A stretch of 64,000 nt of DNA from Adiantum capillus-veneris. Taxonomy: Eukaryota > Streptophyta > Polypodiopsida > Polypodiales > Pteridaceae. The translations under genes were made by a program, and so were the position numbers. The notes under the pieces are model-generated. The model saw only the letters and a program-made list of their open reading frames with translations, was not told the DNA's origin and did no database searches. The DNA lies in the NCBI GenBank assembly GCA_014529385.2, contig CM043945.1:154286741-154350740 (forward strand). Reading direction: 5' to 3'. Below are positions 55,859 to 64,000 of this stretch, one piece after another. Positions within the stretch are counted from its first letter, which is position 1, and every line of letters starts with the position of its first letter.

Positions 55859-57976
55859 ATGCAAATGAATCAAGGGAGCACGTCTGCAATGCCAATACTC
55901 ACATGTAATCGTTGTGGCATAGATCACTTGATTGCCCAATGCCCCTATAACCCAAATGCGCCTAAAATCACACCCCTAAATTTGGTCGAAATTGCTAGTG
56001 TGACATCGCCAATACCACCCGTCGCACCCGCTTATGCGATTACGCGGTCCATGCTTCAAGGGCCAGGCCATATCCTCGAAGAGAGAGATACCGCGTTAGT
56101 TATCCAAGCAAAGAAAAAGAAGACGCAAAGGAAGAGGTCGCAGAATACGGGAAATTCAAAGCCAAGTTCCAAAACAAACATAGGAACAGGAGATGACCCC
56201 GTGTATATGAATGACCTCGAGGATGATTCAGATTCAATCGAGACAATGGAGACTAGAACCAATACCACAAAGGGAAAGACCAACAAGGAAAACCGTAACA
56301 TGGAACCAAATGAAAACCGAATAAGAGAAAACCATAAAGAGCCTCTGAAAACACCACAAGTGTTTCCAAATCCAATCCAAGATCCCCAAGATAAACCGCA
56401 GGGGCAAAAAGGGAAGAATCGTAAAAAGAAGATTGGGACGTATCCAAACCCAGTAGACGAGATTGAGCAGGTGAAACATCTAAGAGGTTTAGTGGAGGAG
56501 ACTCAAAGGAAACTAGAACCAGAACCCATGCATGTCAAAATTCATGACACAGTGTTTCCCACGCGAGTTCATCCAGCCCACATGAACCATAGACCGTTAG
56601 CCATATCTAGTATCATCCAAGAAGGGAGTGAGGACGGGGCATCAGAAAGTGAGAATACACCTTTCTTGTTGGAAAGGATGTTTAACGAAGGAATACCTGA
56701 TCCCATTGAGGAATATGAGATTCCATCCTCACCAGTTCCTAGTCAAGGACCTACACCCTGCAAAATGCCAATGAATGTTGCCAAACTAGTGGACTTCATG
56801 TCTTCTGAGGTCCGAACCACGATCATAGCAAAGCTGTACGGAGATCCTGAGTTATTCCTTGCACTTCGAGCATTCCTTAACGGAGAGCTACGAACGGGAT
56901 TACCGCAGTTTGCGCAACCAAATAGGCCTGACTCGATTATGATTGATGAGGAAAATCATGTGCAATCACTTGACTTAGATGGACACGAGTCTGTGATCGA
57001 GGTACCCATTAATGAATTAGGGCAGTATTTTGAAGGCGACGAGTCTAATGTGACCCTACCCATCACTACCAAGGGATTAACTATAAAGGGAATTCTTGAT
57101 GGTGGTGCGGGAGTTAGCATCGTTACAAAAGATTGTTGGGAATCCATGGGAGAACCCCGCCTCACTGTTACTAACATTGTGGTAAAGATGGCAAATGGTA
57201 CCATAGCCAAACCTATGGGGATGCTGAAGGATCTTAAGATCAAAGTTCTAGGACACAAGGTACGACATACGTTCATTGTAATGGATTTCTCTAAACACCT
57301 TATGTCATATGAAATGATTTTAGGACGACCATTCATGAGGGAAGCACAAATGGTTCATGATTGGTCTAAAAATCATGTCTATTTGCAATTCCAAGACTCT
57401 GTCCTTAGAGTGGATTTGGTGACTGGTAAGGTACACCCCTTAGGGAGTAAAACCATTATTGATCATCGCTCTAACACCACAGTTCACTCGGCCCCACTAC
57501 AATATTGTTACACTTGTAAGAAGGATACAGACATTGGCCAAGATTCTCCTTACATGGATGTGTTACCAGGTATGACGGAATCAGACAACGTAGACTGGGT
57601 ACACCTAGCTGCAACCATACATACCTGGGGAAATAGAGGAACGACTTGGGTCACACCAGAGGGGGAAGAGGTACCACAAATTGCACCTCTGAACATGATA
57701 AGTGCCATACATGCATCTTCTAAGGGCAAGGCAATTGTGGACCAATCTGACAGTGACACCGATAGCTCAATAGAAGACTTTGACCAACACGACTTGGACA
57801 CTGACTCCCAGAGTGAAACGGATTCTGAATCTCATGAATTAGAGAGTGGAGCAAGTTCAGAGTCAAAACATTCGGAAGGACCGAGCACATCAACCGATGA
57901 TAGCTCCCCCGAGAGTGAAGAGGACACCAACGAGGACTTCTTTAGTGAGCCAGATCTAAATGCAAATCAAAAGTAG
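55859..57976 (+). pseudogene. gag end and first protease (PR1) of element E
   Basis: Open for 705 codons in the gag frame. It starts with a fourth knuckle, CNRCGIDHLIAQC (55906-55944), then a basic low-complexity region (KKKKTQRKRSQ). The retropepsin-like domain has its active site DGGAG at residues ~414-418 (57098-57112) and ILGRPF at ~486-491, followed by VHDW. The family consensus is D-T/S-G; D-G-G is a variant I have seen in other plant elements, from memory. An unusual Ser/Asp/Glu-rich acidic tail (SDSDTDSSIEDFDQHDLDTD and on) occupies the last ~80 residues before the stop at 57974. The RT frame begins about 100 bp later in another phase. Confidence 0.82.
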
Positions 57977-58086
57977 GTCTCAAATAAGAAAAAGAAAAAC
58001 CTTAAGAGGCGTCGATATCGAGCCAATGTACGTGCTAGGATAAAAAAAGAAGAGATCCTCAGCAGAATGGCTCAGTTATATAGGGG

Positions 58087-59897
58087 CATGTGATGCTCAT
58101 CGAAAATTGGTAGACAATTGGGGTGAATATCTCCAAAATGTTATGTGGTGTAGACCACGACCCCATGACATAGCCCAATTAGAGATCATGAGCCGCACTG
58201 CAAGGAGGCGTCAAAACCAAGAGTTAGCTCGACAACACAAGAAAGCAGAAATGGAAGCACAAACCAAAGCACAACCAGAATCCACAGACTTGCATCCTGC
58301 ACCAGAACATTTCAAATCTTACACCACGGGGGAAGCAAAGGTTGTGTACACAAAAGCCCAAAGAATACCTATCGATGGGAATAATGGAATCTATGATGGT
58401 CCGGCAATAGTTAAAGAAATAGAATTAGCTGTCCCCGGTGAAGAATCAAAACCTGTTTTTATTGCCCAAGACCTCATAGAAGTTGAAGAGGCGGTCCTCA
58501 AAGAGCTTCTCAAGGAATTCAAGGACGTATTCGCTTGGACATACCATGATATGAAAGGTGTTCCACCTTCTGTGGTCCAACATACAATCCCTATGATTAG
58601 CACTGTGAAGCCCGTACAACAAAGACCCTACCCGATGAATCCTAAGTACGCAAAGATCATTCAAGAAGAACTAGAAAAGCTTATCAAATGTGGGTTCATA
58701 TATCCTATTGAACACTCTGAATGGGTGTCTCCAATAGTTATCGTGCCAAAAAAGAATGGGAAACTCAGGGTGTGCGTGGACCTCAAAAAAGTTAATGCAT
58801 CTACTAGAAGAGACCATTACCCCCTACCATATTCCGAACATGTACTCGAAAGAGTTGCAGGCAAGGAAGCTTATAGCTTTCTAGATGGGTACTCAGGCTA
58901 CAACCAAATCACGATAGCGCTAGAGGACCAAGCTAAAACTGCCTTCATCACAGAATTTGGCGTGTTTGCATTTCGTGTGATGGCTTTTGGCTTAACAAAT
59001 GCCCCTGCTACATTCCAACGATTAATAAACACTGCTTTTAAAGAATATTTGAGAGAGTTTTGTGAAGCTTTCTTAGACGACCTTTGTGTTTACTCTTCTT
59101 GGGAAAAGTAATCTATCATGTTTGCGGAAGGTGTTTGAAAAGTGTAGGTTATATCATATCTCATTGAACCCATTCAAATGCCAATTTTGGGTCAAGCATG
59201 GAGTTATTTTAGGGCATATAGTATCCAAGAATGGTATCTCAACCGATGAGAGCAAAATTAAAGTGATTCTAGAGTTACCACCACCAACCAATTACAAGGG
59301 AGTTCAAAGGTTCATGGGACACGTGGGTTATTATTTTTCGCTGAGATAGCACGTCCTTTGTACAAGCTTCTCATTGAATTTAAATGGACTGAAGAGTGTG
59401 ACCAGGCCTATGAACAATTGAAGAAAACACTAGCAAGTGCTCCGATTTTAAGGACACCTAACTGGGATGTCAATTTCCATGTGCATATTGATGCATCAAA
59501 CTTTGCTATTGGGTGTGTTCTCACTCAACCAGGAGAACATAAATTGGACTATCCCATTAGCTTTGCAAGCCGTCAATTGAACGATGCTGAAAGGAACTAC
59601 ACCACTACAGAGCGAGAAGGTTTGGCAATGGTTTATGCAGTAAAGAAATTTCGCTACTACCTTCTGGCAAACAAGTTTGTATTTTATGTGGACCATCAAG
59701 CGTTGATGTATCTGGTAAACAAGCCATGCTCCACAGGAAGAATCACACGATGGTTGTTAATTCTTCTGGAGTTTGATTTCACGATTGTAGTGAGACCCGG
59801 TAAAAGGCACGTCATGGCTGATCATTTGTCTCGCATACCCAATGGTGAAGCCCTACAGGAGTTGATGATGAATTACCCGATACTTCCCTATTCATAG
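58087..59897 (+). pseudogene. Reverse transcriptase and RNase H of element E
   Basis: RT: FKDVFAWTYHDMKGVPPSVV leads into IYPIEHSEWVSPIVIVPKKN, GKLRVCVDLKKVNASTRRDH, YSFLDGYSGYNQI (catalytic Asp), [20 protein letters not shown] and active site FLDD (59070-59081). Frame changes near 59108 and 59340 break the thumb (FQKxxxYHISLNPFKCQFWV, GVILGHIVSKNGI). RNase H (59358-59897) is open: VHIDASNFAIGCVLTQPGEH, SFASRQLNDAERNYTTTERE, FVFYVDHQALMYLVN, ending HVMADHLSRIPNGE. The catalytic residues D, E and D are all visible. Single-base indels, rather than stops, cause most damage. Confidence 0.9.
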
Positions 59898-59905
59898 TTG
59901 AGACT

Positions 59906-60855
59906 ATGCCTGAATGGAGTGAGAACATTGTTAACTTTTTAGTTAATGGTTTTCCACCCAAGGAACTTCGTAAGGATATCGCTCGAAGGCTAGTAAAAGA
60001 ATGTGAACCCTATTGTTTGATTGCCGGAACTCTGTATAGATTAGGCAAGGATGATATTCTTAGGCGTTGTGCCCGCGAGGATGAATATTTGTATATCTTG
60101 CAAGAAGCACATATGGGCATAGCAGGAGGACATTTTTCAGGAGACCTGACTGCTAGAAAGGTGCTGCAATCAGGCTATTGGTGGCCAACTTTATTTAAGG
60201 ATGCATCACTTTTTACAAAAGGGGTGTGATGAGTGCCAACGTTACAAGACCACACAGCGCAAAGACAGAATGCCCTTACATCCTATTAAAGTAACCCAAC
60301 CATTTGAAAAATGGGGCTTAGACTTTGTAGGTCCAATTAGTCCCGCAGCTCGCAACACTCAATCTCGATATATTCTAGTTGCTACGGACTATGTAACAAA
60401 GTGGGCTGAAGCTAAGGCTTCACAAAAAGCTGACGCGAGGACAACAGCTAAGTTTCTTTTTGAGAACATTATCACAGATTTGGTTGCCCTTTTGAAATTG
60501 TTAGTGATAATGGTACCCATTTTATAAATGAGGTAATAAGAGAGCTTACCACGACCTTTATGATATCCCACCATAAGTCTACACCTTATTACCCGCAAGC
60601 TAATGGACAAGCCGAGAGCACCAACAAGACTCTAATCTCTATTTTAACCAAGACGGTAGAAGCTCATCGCACTGATTGGGATTTGAAGTTGACATCTGCT
60701 CTATGGGCTTATCGTACTGCTTATAAAGTGGCTATTAATTGTACGCCATTCAAAATGGTATACGGCCAAGAAGCGGTTATGCCTTGGGAGTTTGTCATTC
60801 CTAGTCTTAGGGTAGCTTCGCAAGAAGGATGGAATGGTAACCCTTAACCGAGTGT
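59906..60855 (+). pseudogene. Integrase zinc and catalytic domains of element E
   Basis: The zinc domain has HMGIAGGHFSGDLTARKVLQ and, after a frame change near 60225, CDECQRYKTT. Core: WGLDFVGPISPAARNTQSRY (first Asp), DYVTKWAEAKA. Another frame change follows near 60480. The second Asp motif (SDNGTHF type) is split there and the Glu motif is YYPQANGQAESTN (60593-60631). It continues with ALWAYRTAYKVAINCTPFKM and YGQEAVMPWE. A last frame change near 60848 leads into the C-terminal part. All catalytic residues are present once the phase is followed. Confidence 0.88.
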
Positions 60856-62526
60856 TTGTATATCTTAGAAAAACTAGACGAAGAGAGACAGTTGGCTGTG
60901 CAAAATGCTCTTGTGGAAAAGGATAGGAGAAAGAAGTGGTTTGATCGCCATGTGAACGACAAGGACATCAAAGTTGGTGATAAAGTCCTTATGTATGGAG
61001 TACGTAAAGAGAAGAAAAAGTTGAAATATGCTGGTAAAGGACCATATAGAGTATGTGAAATTACCCCACAAGGTACCCTTCGTGTGGAAACTCTTGATGG
61101 AGTTGAAACCATTGGATTCCTCAATGGGAGTAAATTCAAAAGATATTATGATCCTTTAAGCCAAGAAGAACTACGGGACATTCATCAAAAAAAGGCCGCC
61201 AAAGCACAAACCGAGTTAAACAAGATACAAGCTCAAGCTGAGGCTAAGGAGCGACAACAACGCATAAGACAAAAACGAGAGGCTAACCTTGGAGTCACAA
61301 ATGCATTCCACGTGGAAATCGAAGAGGATGGGTTGGACTCTAACACACCTCTACGATACCCTATTGAGTTAAATAGTGCCTATGGAAAAGTGCTATATAA
61401 CGCCTTATTGGACACGGGTGCTAAATATAATCTGCTATCCTATGGGGTGTGGTGTCAGCTAGGGAAGCCACCTCTATCTGAGAGTATTATCCAAGTCAAG
61501 GGTGTCAACAAGAAAAAAGCTACGGTTTTTGGAATCTGGCACACTTCTGTCAGTTATGACAATGGGATTGTAGCTCAAGACTTTTTGGTCATGCCTACTG
61601 GAACTATGGAGGGTAATATAAACCTAGGCCGCACGTGGATGATAGCCACCAAATGCACTATTGATTGGGGGACTGGGGGTGTTACAACGCAAAAACCAAC
61701 TCTTAGCCCTACCACTCAAGCCATAGTCCCTGAGATATTGCCTAAGGAAATAAAACCCAAGACATTGCATGTCCAGGAGGTTGAACCATACGTCCCCATA
61801 GCCCAACTCTCTAGATCTTCAACTGATGTAGTTGAAAGAAAGCTTGAGACACACAAGAACCATCCTAATATAACAGACAAAACATACAAGTGGGTCCCTA
61901 AAGCCTCTGTAGTGAGCATGGTTGATGCAAAAAAACGGAAACCTAGTAAGAACCGTCCCACTCACTCCAAGAAATGCAAAGAAATGTTGCGTTGGATTCC
62001 TAAACGACTATTGGAAGCCCAAGGATACTATGAAGGAAATGATCAAATCTGGGTGCCCAAACGTAAAGTGTACTCTTACCTGTCACCTGGCCCATGTAAA
62101 CCCAATCCTGTGGCTCCAAAAAAAATTGAAAATCGCGGAAAAGAAACAATCGTGGAATGTTACACACCCGATCTAGAGCTAGTTTGGGTACCAAAGAAAG
62201 AACGATTTGTTCCACCTAGCTCAGGAACAGGGAAATCAAATGAAGCTTCTTGCTCTTCATGTAGTTCCTATACGCAAATAGAAGCTTTGACACAACCTCC
62301 ACCTACCACTGTACATATCCATACAAGCACGAAAGAGTTTGCACCTCCCGGGGTAAGTTCACCACCTACAACAACGTTGCCAATAAAATCATGGGAGAGT
62401 ACCTTACCACCCTTGCAACTAGATGAAACGCATAGGGCGGTCGAAAACTATTGGTTAAAACCTTCACCCATAACAACTTGGAACAATTGGTTTCAAAAGG
62501 TGACGACCTCCTTCCAAAAGGTATGA
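60856..62526 (+). CDS. Integrase C-terminus fused to a second retropepsin-like domain (PR2) and W-x-P-K repeat tail, element E
   Basis: Open for 556 codons. Residues 1-100 are the integrase C-terminal part: VGDKVLMYGVRKEKKKLKYA and the GPY/F-type KGPYRVCEI. A charged helix follows (KAAKAQTELNKIQAQAEAKE). Residues ~170-272 look like a complete retropepsin: NALLDTGAKYNLLSYGVW with DTGA at 186-189 (61411-61422), and NINLGRTWMIATKCTIDW with LGR at 257-259. Asp-to-LGR spacing is ~71 residues (about 73 in PR1) and LGR-to-DW spacing equals PR1. Residues 346, 380, 399 and 444 begin W-V/I-P-K motifs in a Lys/Pro-rich tail. It is not a normal position for a protease. The function of the tail is unknown. 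No stop or indel is seen in this part. Confidence 0.82.
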   Translation: MYILEKLDEERQLAVQNALVEKDRRKKWFDRHVNDKDIKVGDKVLMYGVRKEKKKLKYAGKGPYRVCEITPQGTLRVETLDGVETIGFLNGSKFKRYYDPLSQEELRDIHQKKAAKAQTELNKIQAQAEAKERQQRIRQKREANLGVTNAFHVEIEEDGLDSNTPLRYPIELNSAYGKVLYNALLDTGAKYNLLSYGVWCQLGKPPLSESIIQVKGVNKKKATVFGIWHTSVSYDNGIVAQDFLVMPTGTMEGNINLGRTWMIATKCTIDWGTGGVTTQKPTLSPTTQAIVPEILPKEIKPKTLHVQEVEPYVPIAQLSRSSTDVVERKLETHKNHPNITDKTYKWVPKASVVSMVDAKKRKPSKNRPTHSKKCKEMLRWIPKRLLEAQGYYEGNDQIWVPKRKVYSYLSPGPCKPNPVAPKKIENRGKETIVECYTPDLELVWVPKKERFVPPSSGTGKSNEASCSSCSSYTQIEALTQPPPTTVHIHTSTKEFAPPGVSSPPTTTLPIKSWESTLPPLQLDETHRAVENYWLKPSPITTWNNWFQKVTTSFQKV

Positions 62527-62617
62527 TCTACCCAAGGAAGGGGGGAGTGTTTGCTAACATCAATCATTCACTCGCTCCCCTCTCAACCTTCCTCCCTGAC
62601 CTCTCAATTCCAATCTT

Positions 62618-62640
62618 AGGGAATGTATATATATAGCCTT
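62618..62640 (+). promoter_or_regulatory. Possible internal TATA box
   Basis: GAATGTATATATATAGCC lies about 170 bp before the small ORF at 62807. It could give a separate transcript for that ORF. Prediction only; AT-rich chance matches are common in this window. Confidence 0.3.
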
Positions 62641-62806
62641 ATACTCACAAAAAACAAAAATAGTAAAGAGCAAGAGCGACTAGCAACGAGAGAGCACCCT
62701 ATCAGATCTTACATATAAGTCCAAATTCACCGTGTCAATTCAAGAAACACACAAAAACAACTCTTATGTTTTAAAGGCCTAACCAAATCTATCTGTCTTG
62801 TCAGAA

Positions 62807-63142
62807 ATGGCTACTTCACCAGAGGCATGCACTTCTATTTTTGATGAAAGGTACCCTTTGTCTTTTCCTCAAGTGTTCTACGTATGCTACCCTATACTTT
62901 CTTGCGAATGGGATTTGATAGAGAGCCTTGCATGTGAGAGAAATTTTGAGGAGTTAGAATGGCTGATACGTCTATGGCTAACTAGTGATCCCTACCCAGT
63001 AGCGAATGTGTCTCCAATGGCACATGCTTATTCTTTTGCACAAGATGAGTATCCACGCATCGCGAGGTTCTTGATTAGCATGCTTGCACAAGAGGATGGA
63101 TCTCCATCCACATGGCTGAGGACATCTGCTTCAACAAAATGA
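62807..63142 (+). CDS. Small ORF between pol and 3' LTR of element E, unknown function
   Basis: ATG 62807 (AGAAATGGCT, good plant initiation context) to TGA 63140-63142, 111 residues. Text includes FDERYPLSFPQVFYVCYPIL, CEWDLIESLACERNFEELEW and YPRIARFLISMLAQEDGS. Aromatic- and acid-rich, without a signal peptide or zinc motif. A hydrophobic stretch FPQVFYVCYPIL is too short and polar for a sure membrane helix. It is separated from pol by ~280 bp of non-coding sequence. Additional ORFs at this position are known in some plant Ty3 lineages, but I recognise no homology. It could be spurious. Confidence 0.4.
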   Translation: MATSPEACTSIFDERYPLSFPQVFYVCYPILSCEWDLIESLACERNFEELEWLIRLWLTSDPYPVANVSPMAHAYSFAQDEYPRIARFLISMLAQEDGSPSTWLRTSASTK

Positions 63143-63964
63143 GCCACTCCATACCTCCAGGTGTACTACTTTCCATGATTCATGTTGGTGGATATGTGTA
63201 ATTGCTAATAATGATTTTTCATTCTTTGTTTGAGTGCAATAGTTATGATGTTATCTGCCATTATAGATGTATAAATTTGTCTTTGCTTAAGTTGATTGAA
63301 CTCCAGTTTAATCTTATGGATGAGCCTGGAGATTAGGAGACCGTGACTTTAGGTTAACTCATTTACTTGACCACTAGGCCTAGCTAATAAAATTATCCGA
63401 GTATTTGAGACCTTAGGAATGTTTTAGGCAGAGAAAGGCTTGCTCACTCAAACAACAAAAAACACTAGTGCGAATATCAAGGAAATGGAAGCAAAAAAAA
63501 AAAAAACATAAGTGCCACAAATGAAAAATCTTACGTTGGAAGAGAAATCCTGGCTTGAATTGGTACTTCACTCACATGTATTGTCTATGGTACTAGAGCC
63601 TTAGAGGTTCCCAGTGTGGGCGCTTTTCCTTGAGAAGCAAAAAACCCCGGACATACAAAATAAGCACACACATCACATGATTGTGACCCAAAGTAAAAAA
63701 GTATTAAAATTAAAAAAATTAAAAGACTTCCATTAATTAATTTAATCAAAGTGCAATTTATTTGTCCTTAATGGAACTCTAACATTTCATAAATCTTGCA
63801 TTTACTCATTTCCACATGTACTGTACATTCCCCTCATGATTTATGGCAATATAATTCCGCTTGCTAAAACAGTGACTTTGCCTTGCAGATTCAAATCTAG
63901 ATGCTCTACAACATGGACATACCAAGCTTCAACTCAATAGCTTCCGAGGACGGAATCTACATCA
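63143..63964 (+). other. 3' untranslated part of E
   Basis: About 0.8 kb, AT-rich, no gene seen. A 14-A run begins near 63494. Confidence 0.6.
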
Positions 63965-63977
63965 GGAAGGGGGGCAA
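63965..63977 (+). other. Polypurine tract of E
   Basis: GGAAGGGGGGCAA ends at the 3' LTR start. Confidence 0.75.
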
Positions 63978-64000
63978 TGTTAACCCTCGTGGCTCACGGA
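63978..64000 (+). repeat. Start of 3' LTR of element E (cut by window end)
   Basis: The 23 bases are identical to 51557-51579, which fixes the element's right LTR start. Confidence 0.92.

Larger units (their letters stand above)
51557..64000 (+). mobile_element. Large Ty3/gypsy retrotransposon E (right LTR continues past the window)
   Basis: Left LTR 51557-52186, primer site 52191-52208, gag-pro-RT-RH-IN with a long C-terminal extension, a separate small ORF, purine tract, and right LTR start at 63978 repeating TGTTAACCCTCGTGGCTC. The total to the right LTR start is 12.4 kb. Integrase after RT puts it in Ty3. Long gag and the GCTGCCGGGGA primer site recall plant Tat/Athila-like elements, but the exact lineage is open. 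It has about nine frame changes and at least one in-frame TAG, but otherwise long open stretches, so it is comparatively young. Confidence 0.92.

Overview
This is a repeat-dominated plant nuclear window with no intact host gene. Almost all coding signal comes from LTR retrotransposons (Ty3/gypsy and Ty1/copia types), one CACTA DNA transposon, smaller inverted-repeat elements and long (GA)n/(CT)n microsatellites. The only host-like pieces are decayed pentatricopeptide-repeat (PPR) sequence, present twice, and a J-domain (DnaJ) relic. The PPR wording, the UBN2-type copia gag and the tRNA-Met primer-binding sites point to a land plant. I suspect a large-genome seed-free plant such as a homosporous fern, but that is inference.

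Layout. 1-5146: PPR pseudogene, a ~255-bp MITE, a tRNA-like SINE candidate, then a Ty3-like element (D1) with ~135-bp LTRs, cut off in its RNase H. 5147-7071: 3'-truncated minus-strand LTR element F. 7072-29303: a Russian-doll stack. An old minus-strand Ty3 element A is the base. It is split by LTR element B (8015-18426, TSD ACTCG), which is itself split by a copia element C (11147-16084, TSD TGGCT). A is also split by a 416-bp MITE (19204-19619, TSD GTAG) and by a 9-kb CACTA transposon (19773-28803). 29304-31210: microsatellite cluster. 31216-32094: GC-rich solo LTR (TSD GGTGG). 32372-33704: 1.3-kb inverted-repeat element flanked by TTAA. 34690-35202: J-domain pseudogene. 36110-43541: second copy of the 1-5146 segment (about 97% identical over a hand-compared stretch). 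It carries D2, which keeps the 3' pol that D1 lost but has lost about 970 bp that D1 keeps. 43542-51556: decayed mixed repeats, including a 40-G homopolymer and a diverged copy of F. 51557 to the window end: a large Ty3 element E (630-bp LTR); only 23 bp of its right LTR are inside the window.

How the parts work together. In each retroelement gag makes the capsid, protease cuts the polyprotein, RT/RNase H copies the RNA and integrase inserts the DNA. All copies here carry stops, frameshifts or deletions. The CACTA element has two divergent genes: a transposase on minus and an unidentified second ORF on plus. They are separated by a ~1.3-kb minisatellite built from paired CCAAT boxes, and TTACCGC motif clusters lie at both ends and in the transposase promoter side. 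The most unusual feature is in element E: after the integrase, and in frame with its C-terminal part, the polyprotein carries a second retropepsin-like domain (DTGA, then LGR, then DW) followed by four W-x-P-K motifs. The ordinary protease position, upstream of RT, has the variant active site DGGA.
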